NCBI RefSeq assembly: GCF_900106055.1
Contig: NZ_LT629792.1
Location: 1,984,001-2,048,000 of the forward strand
Direction: 5' to 3'
Origin: Schaalia radingae
GTDB taxonomy: Bacteria > Actinomycetota > Actinomycetes > Actinomycetales > Actinomycetaceae
DNA length: 64,000 nt
The notes beneath the pieces were generated by a model. It searched no databases. It was not told the DNA's origin and saw only the letters and a program-made list of their open reading frames with translations. Numbering within the stretch: position 1 is the first letter of the stretch; the number at the start of each line of letters is the position of its first letter. The position numbers and the translations under genes were made by a program. Below, piece after piece: positions 20,824-27,819 of the stretch.

Positions 20824-21606
20824 ATGAAGGCGTTGTATCAGAAAAGTGAAATAACGTTCGCAATCATCATGATTGCTATCTACGTCGGCGGGACCCTCGT
20901 TGCACAGCAACTCACCGACCAGATCGGGATCACAGCGTTGATCCCGGCGATCTTCCATATCGCCCTTGTCGCAGTTCTTGCGTACTGGATTATCTCCAAT
21001 GGCCTGGCGAAAAAGTACGGGCTTATCAAGCCGCCCTATCCAGCCGACAGAGCCTGGTTTTTCCTCCCCATTTTGATCGTTGCCACCAGCGGATTGATCA
21101 CGGGTTTTGACTTCCGGTACACCGCTGTCGAAACCATCCTTTTCATTGTCTCGATGACGTGCATCGGTTTCCTGGAAGAAGTAATCTTCAGAGGTTTCCT
21201 CTTCCTGGCAATGGCGAAAAGCAATTTGATGGCAGCCATTATTGTGTCGTCATTGACGTTCGGGCTGGGACATATCGTCAACCTGCTCAACGGCGCCCCG
21301 CTGATGAATACACTCATGCAGATCGTTTTTGCAATCGTCGTCGGCTTCACCCTTGTATTGCTGTTCTACAACGGAAAGAGCTTAGTTCCATGTATCGTCT
21401 TCCACAGCCTGAATAATTCTCTGGCCATCATCGAAAAAACGAGCGCCGATGCGGCCTCGTCGCTGTCAATGAGCGAGACGGCCTTCAACGCAGCGCTCCT
21501 GTCGTTCTGCGTTGTGCTCTTGGTGGTGTACTGCACCTTCTGTCTGAAGAACCTGCGCGTGCGCGAGGATCAGCAGCTGCACGAGAGGCAGGATCTGGCC
21601 CACTGA
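20824..21606 (+). CDS. CPBP family intramembrane metalloprotease
   Basis: Type II CAAX-prenyl-protease-like (Abi/CPBP) membrane protein; role in bacteria often immunity or processing, unknown here. In 260 residues there are about eight hydrophobic segments, and the family motifs are clear: EExxxR at 118-123 (GFLEEVIFRG), FxxxH at 146-150 (FGLGH) and the late His in IVFHSLNN. A GTG at 20773 would add 17 polar residues; I prefer ATG 20824 because the first membrane helix then begins at about residue 10. No bacteriocin genes lie nearby. Confidence 0.88.
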   Translation: MKALYQKSEITFAIIMIAIYVGGTLVAQQLTDQIGITALIPAIFHIALVAVLAYWIISNGLAKKYGLIKPPYPADRAWFFLPILIVATSGLITGFDFRYTAVETILFIVSMTCIGFLEEVIFRGFLFLAMAKSNLMAAIIVSSLTFGLGHIVNLLNGAPLMNTLMQIVFAIVVGFTLVLLFYNGKSLVPCIVFHSLNNSLAIIEKTSADAASSLSMSETAFNAALLSFCVVLLVVYCTFCLKNLRVREDQQLHERQDLAH

Positions 21607-21641
21607 AGGCGTTGCCTCTCAGAGCGCCGACAGACATGTGA

Positions 21642-21753
21642 ACGTCACATACCCGACCGTCGCAAGCGCGAGCGTCACGCGCCCACGCATCGCACGCCTG
21701 AGCATCACGCACCCAAGCGTCACACGCTTGAGCACCACGCGCCCGAGCGTCAC
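21642..21753. repeat. 15-bp imperfect tandem repeat, 7 full units and a partial
   Basis: Units follow one another exactly every 15 bases from 21642 (for example GCGTCACACGCTTGA, GCACCACGCGCCCGA, GCGTCACGCGCCCAC), consensus about GCGTCACGCGCCCGA. In the frame of the downstream GNAT gene it would read as a pentapeptide repeat like SVTRP, but the GNAT ribosome site lies after the array, so it is probably not translated. Confidence 0.85.
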
Positions 21754-21817
21754 TGGCACGCACGGCGGGCGATCGTGTCACAATGCTAGGGAGATTGCGC
21801 AACCCACAGGAGGCCTC

Positions 21818-22273
21818 ATGGCGATCGAACGCGTCGATGATTTTTCGCCCGAACTGACCGAAGCAATGAAGCTGCTCGTCCCTCAGCTGTCCCGCTCATC
21901 AGCGCCGATGGAGGAAGGCGCTATCCGCGACTTTATTTCTCAACCAGGTGTGTATCTGTTTATCTATCGCACCGATGAGGCAGCGGGCGATGTGGCTGCC
22001 GGTCAGATCGCCGGGATGCTGACACTGGCCACTTTCACAATTCCCACCGGTTTGCGTGCCTGGGTGGAAGATGTGGTCGTTGATGACAGTACGCGCGGCC
22101 AGGGTGCCGGCCAGAAGCTGGTTGAAGCAGCGGTTGACTTTGCCCAGGAGCTTGGCGCACGCACGATTGACCTGACATCGCGTCCCTCGCGCGAAGCAGC
22201 TAACCGCCTGTACAAGCGGTGCGGTTTCGAGCTGCGTGAGACGAACGTGTACCGCTTCTCCGCCGGCAAGTAG
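21818..22273 (+). CDS. GNAT-family N-acetyltransferase
   Basis: Transfers an acetyl group from acetyl-CoA to an unknown amine. The 151-residue product has the acetyl-CoA loop VVVDDSTRGQGAGQKLVEAA (Q/RxxGxG/A motif, about residues 86-105) and the C-terminal ANRLYKRCGFELRETNVYRF (motif B) that ends most small GNATs. Start chosen at ATG 21818 because AGGAGG lies 3 bases upstream; the frame is open further up through the 15-bp repeat array but that part has no family match. Confidence 0.9.
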   Translation: MAIERVDDFSPELTEAMKLLVPQLSRSSAPMEEGAIRDFISQPGVYLFIYRTDEAAGDVAAGQIAGMLTLATFTIPTGLRAWVEDVVVDDSTRGQGAGQKLVEAAVDFAQELGARTIDLTSRPSREAANRLYKRCGFELRETNVYRFSAGK

Positions 22274-22352
22274 TTCGTCAGCGGTTCTTTGCCCGCAAGC
22301 AGGTTATCAGCGGCCGCACGTCTAGGCGTCCTCGTCTTCCTGTTTAATCATT

Positions 22353-22835
22353 TCACTTTGCCGCGCCCCCCATCTCTGCGCGCAGATCCAGACCAATCTG
22401 CTTAACGCGGCGACGTTCATCTGCAGTGGCGACTGCACCGAATAGCTGAGCGCCGTGCTCCTGAGTGATGACAGCGGCTTCTTGCTGCGTGCACTTTCCC
22501 TCGGGCGTCAACGACACCAGCATTGATCGTCTGTCCGAGGACGACGGGGTGCGCTCAACAAGACCGAGCTTTTCCAGACGGGCGATCGCGCGTGTCATTC
22601 CTGAGCGGGTGAACACCGACAAGCGTTCGGAGGAAACAGTGGCTGCGCTCGACCACATGGCTCGCCGCACAGTCGAGATCGCCGGCAAGCTGAACTCCTG
22701 AGCCTCACTCGCGTGTTCGACGGCGGTTCGCGTCGCCTCGAGCACACTGTGACGCAGTTCCTTACTGGTCGTCGCCTGTTCGTTCGGCAGGATTGACGAG
22801 GGCGACTCCACCGGCGTTGTTCCATCGCCTACCAT
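22353..22835 (-). CDS. MarR-family transcriptional regulator
   Basis: Winged-helix regulator. In 160 residues the recognition helix and wing are VFTRSGMTRAIARLEKLGLV then ERTPSSSDRRSMLVSLTPEG, the standard MarR signature, followed by dimerisation helices. The frame is open up to 23435, but that part overlaps the M18 aminopeptidase and is a shadow. Possible starts are ATG 22835 or GTG 22811. With the first, only 6 bases separate it from the divergent aminopeptidase start, so the two promoters must overlap the genes or the messages are leaderless. Confidence 0.85.
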   Translation of the reverse strand: MVGDGTTPVESPSSILPNEQATTSKELRHSVLEATRTAVEHASEAQEFSLPAISTVRRAMWSSAATVSSERLSVFTRSGMTRAIARLEKLGLVERTPSSSDRRSMLVSLTPEGKCTQQEAAVITQEHGAQLFGAVATADERRRVKQIGLDLRAEMGGAAK

Positions 22836-22841
22836 GGAGTC

Positions 22842-24152
22842 ATGTCCAACGTGAAACCTGCCGGCACGGCGACGGCCAGTGCCTTTACCTGCGATTATCT
22901 GTCTTTTCTGAGCGATTCCCCGTCCTCGTACCACGCCGCTAACCTCATTGCTCAACGTTTGGAGGATGCGGGGTGCGTGCGCCAGCGCGAAACTGACGCG
23001 TGGGATACGGCACCGGGTGGACACGTGGTTGTCCGCGACGGTGCCGTTATTGCGTACGTGATCCCCGAGTCTGTCACTGACTCGTCTGCGTTCCGCATCG
23101 TCGGCGCGCATACTGACTCCCCTGCTCTCGTGCTCAAGCCGTCTGTGCAGGCCACCACCGCCGACGGGTGGGGGCAGCTGTGCGCAGAGATTTACGGCGG
23201 AATGCTGCTGAACTCGTGGCTGGATCGCGAACTCAAAATCGCTGGACGCATTCTCACGCAAGGCGGCGAGCAGCGCCTGGTCGCAACCGGCCCACTCGCA
23301 CGCATCCCGCAGCTGGCCATCCACCTGGACCGTACAGTGAGTGACAAGGGCCTTGTGCTCGACAAGCAACAGCACATGAAGCCCGTATGGACTGTTGACG
23401 AGGACGACGCGTCGGTCCTTGATCTCGTGGCTCATACGGTCGATCTGGATGACGCCGATCAGATCGCATCCTTTGATCTAATCCTGACTCCCTCGCAGGG
23501 GCCTGCCGTCTTCGGATCGCACGGACAGTTTGTCGCTGCTGGCCGTCAGGATAATTTGTCATCGGTGCACAGCGGCCTCACCGCAATAGAGCGCCTACTG
23601 GCTGACGGCATCAGTGGCAACGATGTACTGATTTTCGCCTGCTTTGATCATGAGGAAGTAGGATCGTCAACCAGTTCGGGGGCGGCCGGGCCGTTCCTCG
23701 AAGACATTCTGCGTCGCACGGCGGCGAGCCTGGGTCGAGACTTTGACGGGACGGCTCGGATGATGGCCGCCTCATCGTGTATCTCTGCTGATGCCGGGCA
23801 CAGCGTGCATCCCAACTATGCTGATCGGCACGACCCTGACAACCGCCCGGTGATGGGCCGCGGACCACTGTTGAAGTTGAACGCCAACCGCCGGTATTCC
23901 TCTGATGCTCCCGGGATCGCGTTGTGGAAACGCGCGGCTCAGGCAGCTGACGCCCCCTGGCAGAGTTTCGTGTCCAACAACTCGATGCCATGCGGCACCA
24001 CGATCGGCCCGATCACGGCGACGCGTCTGGGAATCTGCACGGTCGACGTCGGGATCGGTTTACTGTCGATGCACTCGGCTCGCGAAATGAGCCACGTCGC
24101 CGACCTTGAATCGCTCAGTGCAATTCTGGAGGCCTACTGGCGCGGAGCCTGA
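22842..24152 (+). CDS. M18 family aminopeptidase
   Basis: Cytoplasmic zinc aminopeptidase of the aspartyl aminopeptidase family that removes N-terminal residues. The 436-residue product shows the metal-ligand motifs VGAHTDSPAL (about 86-95), CFDHEEVGSSTSSGA (catalytic Glu pair), AGHSVHPNY and the C-terminal LLSMHSAREMSHVADLES. Length is normal for the family (about 430). Divergent from MarR. Confidence 0.93.
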   Translation: MSNVKPAGTATASAFTCDYLSFLSDSPSSYHAANLIAQRLEDAGCVRQRETDAWDTAPGGHVVVRDGAVIAYVIPESVTDSSAFRIVGAHTDSPALVLKPSVQATTADGWGQLCAEIYGGMLLNSWLDRELKIAGRILTQGGEQRLVATGPLARIPQLAIHLDRTVSDKGLVLDKQQHMKPVWTVDEDDASVLDLVAHTVDLDDADQIASFDLILTPSQGPAVFGSHGQFVAAGRQDNLSSVHSGLTAIERLLADGISGNDVLIFACFDHEEVGSSTSSGAAGPFLEDILRRTAASLGRDFDGTARMMAASSCISADAGHSVHPNYADRHDPDNRPVMGRGPLLKLNANRRYSSDAPGIALWKRAAQAADAPWQSFVSNNSMPCGTTIGPITATRLGICTVDVGIGLLSMHSAREMSHVADLESLSAILEAYWRGA

Positions 24153-24396
24153 GGCACGAAAGCGCTCTGCGCAGCGCCCTGCGCTCTGGCTCCCAGCTGC
24201 CTTCCTCCAGCTTCCTCTCGCGCCCGGCTGTCTCCACTCCCCCTCTTGTCCCCAACTGCCGATTTGGACGACGCGTCGACTGATGTGCGCGCAGACAAAA
24301 GCTCCTGACCTGCACAAACAGTGGCAGGATTGCAACACCCCCGCCCTATAGTCGACCGAGATCGACAGTTGGGTCAATGAAAATGGACGTACACAA
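24153..24396. other. Gene-free stretch after the M18 gene
   Basis: CT-rich with short repeats; no supported gene. Together with the terminator at 24397-24436 it fills the 317 bases between the convergent M18 and ohr genes. Confidence 0.5.
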
Positions 24397-24436
24397 CAGG
24401 TGCGGGCTACAGCTCACGCGCTGCAGCCCGCACCTG
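24397..24436. terminator. Terminator-like hairpin between M18 gene and ohr
   Basis: Perfect 12-bp arms CAGGTGCGGGCT and AGCCCGCACCTG with a 16-base loop. It lies 33 bases past the stop of ohr (minus strand) and could stop transcription from either side, although there is no long T-run. Confidence 0.65.
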
Positions 24437-24469
24437 ACACAAAGTTAGAGAACTGACAAGAACAAGACC

Positions 24470-24907
24470 TTACTTCGACTTTTGGCCGGTTGTGATCTGA
24501 ACCGGAACGTTGTCAGCGATGGCCTTGGAATACGGGCACAGCTGGTGCGTGCGAGTCGCCACGCGCTTGACCGTCTCATCGTCGAGGCCAGGAATCTCAA
24601 CATTGATCATGACTGACAGCGCAAAGGATTCACCTTCAGGCCCGATCCCCACGGAGCAGGTAACCAGCGAATCAGACGTGTCAACTCCGAGTTCTTTTCC
24701 AGCAAGTGCAAGCGCACTTTGAAAACATGCGCCGTAGCCTGCGGCGAACAGCGCTTCTGGGTTCAGTCCCCCACCGGGGCCACCCATCTTTTCCGGGGTA
24801 CGCAGATCGGCCTGGAAGTCCAGCGTCGGAATCGTGACGGCTCCGTCGCGACCTCCCGTGCAATCGGCTTCAACTCTGTAGACGATTTTTTGAGGTGTAT
24901 GTGCCAT
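24470..24907 (-). CDS. ohr: Organic hydroperoxide resistance protein (Ohr)
   Basis: Thiol peroxidase of the Ohr/OsmC family that reduces organic hydroperoxides. The 145-residue product has the two active cysteines, Cys61 in GYGACFQSAL and Cys124 in QLCPYSKAI, and the GLNPEALFAAG stretch of Ohr. The ATG at 24907 gives the family-normal length; the frame open to 24973 adds 22 residues without similarity. A MarR-type OhrR is the usual regulator; a MarR gene lies about 1.6 kb away (22353-22835), but a link is not shown. Confidence 0.93.
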   Translation of the reverse strand: MAHTPQKIVYRVEADCTGGRDGAVTIPTLDFQADLRTPEKMGGPGGGLNPEALFAAGYGACFQSALALAGKELGVDTSDSLVTCSVGIGPEGESFALSVMINVEIPGLDDETVKRVATRTHQLCPYSKAIADNVPVQITTGQKSK

Positions 24908-25145
24908 GAGCTCAATCTCACCACGTCCCCGATCTGTCGGCAAGTGCCGTTCCAGTCGGTGAAACAGTGCCACACGCTATCTACCCTGCTGGCCAAGCGT
25001 GCTCTCCACTAATCCCCAATCTCTCCACTAATCCCCCATAACCGGCACGCACGGTGAATCTGCACGCCTCGAGCGGAAGTGGTTGTGTCTCACACTGTCC
25101 TATCTACGAACGGTTAGAAGCTGCACACTTTGGGCCTATGGAGTA

Positions 25146-25670
25146 CTACCGATTGAACACCGCCGACCCGTCTTCACCTGACAGTGCCCGCTTAATTGCA
25201 GTTCGGAAGCGCTCATTAGTAGGAGGCAGGTCATTGGCTGGGAAAAACGCCGCTTCTATGTTCTCGCCGTCGGCAGGCCACGGCTCGCCCTGCTTCCATT
25301 CACACACGAATGAGCAGTCCAGATAACTCGACACATCACCATTCGGGTAGGTCACAGGCCCCACGACCTCCACCGACAAGAGGCGCTGCGCAACCGCTTC
25401 AACACCGGCTTCTTCACGAATTTCACGTTCAGCTGCAGCAGCCGGTTCCTCGCCTGGATCCACGATTCCCGTCACGGGCGTCCACTTGCCGTTGTCAGCA
25501 CGCTTGACCATCAGCACTTCAACATCAGCCAGGTCAGCGTTCGCGCCGGTCACCCTCGCCAATGAGGAAGACGCAGCGGGACGCAATACGACTGCCGTGC
25601 ACCCTGGTATCCACAGCGGTGCGTGTCCGATTTTGGAGCGTAATTCAAGGACGAAAGGAGGAGTTGCCAT
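25146..25670 (-). CDS. NUDIX hydrolase
   Basis: Pyrophosphohydrolase of nucleoside diphosphate derivatives, substrate unknown. The 174-residue product contains a perfect Nudix box at 68-90, GX5EX7REUXEEXGU (from GIVDPGE to REIREEAGV). Short stretches on both sides form the usual alpha/beta/alpha fold. No neighbours that tell the substrate. Confidence 0.92.
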   Translation of the reverse strand: MATPPFVLELRSKIGHAPLWIPGCTAVVLRPAASSSLARVTGANADLADVEVLMVKRADNGKWTPVTGIVDPGEEPAAAAEREIREEAGVEAVAQRLLSVEVVGPVTYPNGDVSSYLDCSFVCEWKQGEPWPADGENIEAAFFPANDLPPTNERFRTAIKRALSGEDGSAVFNR

Positions 25671-25699
25671 GCATCTACCCTAGTCGCTCGTGACGCAGG

Positions 25700-26176
25700 C
25701 TAACCCCGCTCTGCCTCGAACTGGCTGATCTGACCGATACGGCGGACGTGGCGCTCCTCGTTGGAGAAAGGCTCGTCGAGGAAGAGGTCGATCAGGTGAA
25801 TCATTTCCTCCTCAGGGTGTTGACGGGCTCCGAGCGCGACAACATTCGCATCGTTGTGCTGGCGGGCCAGCAGCGCGGTCGATTCGTTCCAGACGAGGGC
25901 GGCTCGCACACCATCGACCTTGTTGGCGGCGATCTGTTCACCGTTTCCGGACCCACCCAGCACGATGCCGAGGGCGTCTTTTCCTGCCTGCCGGTCCGCG
26001 ACAACGGCCTGCGCGGCGTGAATGCAGAAAGCGGGGTAGTCGTCTTGCGGATCGTAGGACTGAGGGCCATGGTCGTGAACCTCGAATCCGCGCTCCCGCA
26101 GGTGTTCCTGAATCGCATGCGACGCATCGAGCCCCGCGTGATCTGTAGCAATGTGGACGATACGAGGAGTGCTCAT
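25700..26176 (-). CDS. rpiB: Ribose-5-phosphate isomerase B
   Basis: Interconverts ribose 5-phosphate and ribulose 5-phosphate in the pentose phosphate pathway. The 158-residue product starts STPRIVHIATDHAG and contains GIVLGGSGNGEQIAANKV, where Glu80 takes the place of the catalytic Cys of the E. coli enzyme, as known for actinobacterial RpiB. ATG 26176 is supported by AAAGGA upstream; the frame extends to 26302 without similarity. Confidence 0.93.
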   Translation of the reverse strand: MSTPRIVHIATDHAGLDASHAIQEHLRERGFEVHDHGPQSYDPQDDYPAFCIHAAQAVVADRQAGKDALGIVLGGSGNGEQIAANKVDGVRAALVWNESTALLARQHNDANVVALGARQHPEEEMIHLIDLFLDEPFSNEERHVRRIGQISQFEAERG

Positions 26177-26292
26177 GTCGAGTCCTTTCATCATGGTGAA
26201 GCGGCGTTGCTGACGTGAGGTCTGTACAGTGACCTGTTCCAATCGTAGCCATCGCATCGGCGGGATCCCAATCGGTTCGCACCTGTGTGCGT

Positions 26293-26378
26293 CGTCCGCC
26301 ACCCGTCCGGGGTGCGCGTTCGCACAGGATGCAGCCGTGCTGGTTGGTCACGCCGTCCGCCACCCGCCCGGGGTGCGC
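26293..26378. repeat. Two 25-bp direct repeats (26293-26317 and 26354-26378)
   Basis: The copies differ at one base and each can fold on itself through CCACCC and GGGGTG. They start 61 bases apart in the gap between rpiB and the S4 gene. Function unknown; a regulatory role for either gene is possible. Confidence 0.85.
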
Positions 26379-26382
26379 AGGG

Positions 26383-26404
26383 TAGAGCGGCTCTTCACGC
26401 TCTA
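26383..26404. promoter_or_regulatory. Inverted repeat just upstream of the S4-domain gene
   Basis: TAGAGCG, 8 bases, CGCTCTA, a perfect 7-bp dyad that ends 10 bases before the ATG. It could be an operator or a leader hairpin that hides the ribosome site. Confidence 0.45.
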
Positions 26405-26414
26405 GGATCTGTCT

Positions 26415-26885
26415 ATGAGCAACCACGATGCTGAATACGGTTTTCCGGTTGAGAGCGCTCACGCTGCTGACGCGGAAGTGCCGATCCCTGCGGGCGCACT
26501 CAGCGACCAGTCCTTCGTGCGGGTCGATACGTGGTTGTGGGCGACTCGGCAGGTGAAATCACGTTCGGCTGCGACGGCTGCCGCCCGCGCCGGTCACGTG
26601 AAAGTCAACGGGGAGGCAGCGAAAGCCGCGCAGAAAGTCAGAGTCGGCGATGAGGTGCGCCTGCGCGTCGAAGGATTCGATCGCGTGTTGGAGGTGCGTC
26701 ACCTCCTGGCTAAACGGATGGGCGCTCCAATAGCGCGGCAGTGCTACGTTGACTTGTCGCTTCCACGCCCGCGCCTCTCAATTCCGGTGGCTCGGCGCGA
26801 AAAGGGCACAGGTCGTCCCACCAAGAAAGAGCGTCGCGAACTTGATCGCCTGCGCGGACGTGACTCCTCGATCCGCTGGCGTTAG
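26415..26885 (+). CDS. S4-domain RNA-binding protein (Hsp15-like)
   Basis: Binds RNA, in the Hsp15/RqcP-like family possibly on 50S subunits blocked with peptidyl-tRNA. In 156 residues the S4 domain lies at about 37-90 (VDTWLWATRQVKSRSAATAA and RAGHVKVNGEAAKAAQKVRV), with a basic C-terminal tail (RPTKKERRELDRLRGRDSSI). Residues 1-36 are an acidic extension. Divergent to rpiB, with direct repeats and a dyad between them. Confidence 0.9.
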   Translation: MSNHDAEYGFPVESAHAADAEVPIPAGALSDQSFVRVDTWLWATRQVKSRSAATAAARAGHVKVNGEAAKAAQKVRVGDEVRLRVEGFDRVLEVRHLLAKRMGAPIARQCYVDLSLPRPRLSIPVARREKGTGRPTKKERRELDRLRGRDSSIRWR

Positions 26886-26915
26886 CTGCCCCTCGCTCAG
26901 CTCAGCGCACCGCGC

Positions 26916-27677
26916 TCAGCCCTCCTGCTCGAAGGCCTTATGCAGCGCCTTTTTCCACGACCGATAGCGCTGGCGAATCGTCGCGCCTGACACGATCCGC
27001 TCGCCTGCAGCCCGCTGTTCAGAGGCCCATTCGCAGTAGTTCTGGTAGGTCAGACGATCTGACACCTGCGAGCTGGAGGATTCCTCACCGGATTCTTCGT
27101 GCAGTTCGTCGTTGAATTTCTGCAACGCCTTCATGATGTCCTCATCACTGAAGCGCGTGGCTCCTACCCGCCTGCCTGAATACGTCGCAATACCCAGACG
27201 GGACAGAGCTGTGTTCCATCTGCCGTCGCCAACACGCGTGGCGACAGTGCGGGCAGTCGGCGGCCACAGCGCCATTCCGGCGATCGATCCTACGTTCCAG
27301 GCTTCCAGCAGAGCCGAGCGGGCGCGGTCAAAATCAGCCACAGAGATCGACGCCTGAGAGGCCTCACCAGACACCTTGTCATTCGTCTGTGTGACCCACC
27401 ACACAGTGCGAACGATGTTTTGTGCGATCTTCTCCGCAAGTTCGTCCGGGTGCTCCAGCCCATGATGACGGATAACAGGCTCAACAATATCGTCGATTTC
27501 GTGCCAGGTGTGAGGCGTACCACCCTCAGTCAGAAGAACAGCTTCAGTCGGCTCACCATTATTCGCAACATATTCAGCCACTTTCCCGGCATGAACATAG
27601 GCGAGAACCAACCAAAAACCTGCAATAAGCTCATCAGGTGAAAACGCAGGTGTTCTGTATGACGTAAACATGGGCAC
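26916..27677 (-). CDS. Unknown protein with a homing-endonuclease-associated (HNH-repeat-like) DNA-binding segment
   Basis: I do not recognise the first 130 residues. From about residue 150 the sequence follows the pattern of the homing endonuclease associated repeat: DGRWNTALSRLGI, then RFSDEDIMKALQKFNDEL, LTYQNYCEWASEQ, and SGATIRQRYRSWKKALHKAF, that is, a full repeat ending in the SWxxAL motif. This suggests a DNA-binding protein, maybe a regulator. No HNH or LAGLIDADG catalytic motif is seen. It is divergent from the ABC exporter pair, and a 23-base dyad (27778-27800) lies between them, so it could control that operon; this is inference. Confidence 0.7.
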   Translation of the reverse strand: MPMFTSYRTPAFSPDELIAGFWLVLAYVHAGKVAEYVANNGEPTEAVLLTEGGTPHTWHEIDDIVEPVIRHHGLEHPDELAEKIAQNIVRTVWWVTQTNDKVSGEASQASISVADFDRARSALLEAWNVGSIAGMALWPPTARTVATRVGDGRWNTALSRLGIATYSGRRVGATRFSDEDIMKALQKFNDELHEESGEESSSSQVSDRLTYQNYCEWASEQRAAGERIVSGATIRQRYRSWKKALHKAFEQEG

Positions 27678-27777
27678 GTCGGAAGTTTACTCGATTAACC
27701 TGAAATGTCCATCGGTCACGCAACAGCGCAAAAACGCCATAGCGAGCATGACGACACAGCGTCTCTTACCATGTGTG

Positions 27778-27800
27778 AGTGCGTGAAAACGTCACGCACT
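27778..27800. promoter_or_regulatory. Palindromic operator candidate before the ABC exporter operon
   Basis: AGTGCGTGA, 5 bases, TCACGCACT, a perfect 9-bp dyad ending 19 bases upstream of the GTG start of the exporter. Size and place fit a repressor operator. Confidence 0.65.
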
Positions 27801-27819
27801 TCGATGGAATGGAAAACGC

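Noticed and set aside
21485..21802. Minus-strand frame with RDAQACDAWA-type repeats
   Set aside because: It is the reverse translation of the 15-bp tandem repeat and of the end of the CPBP gene; no start signal.
22836..23435. Long N-terminal extension of the MarR frame
   Set aside because: It overlaps the M18 aminopeptidase fully on the other strand and has no MarR-like content.
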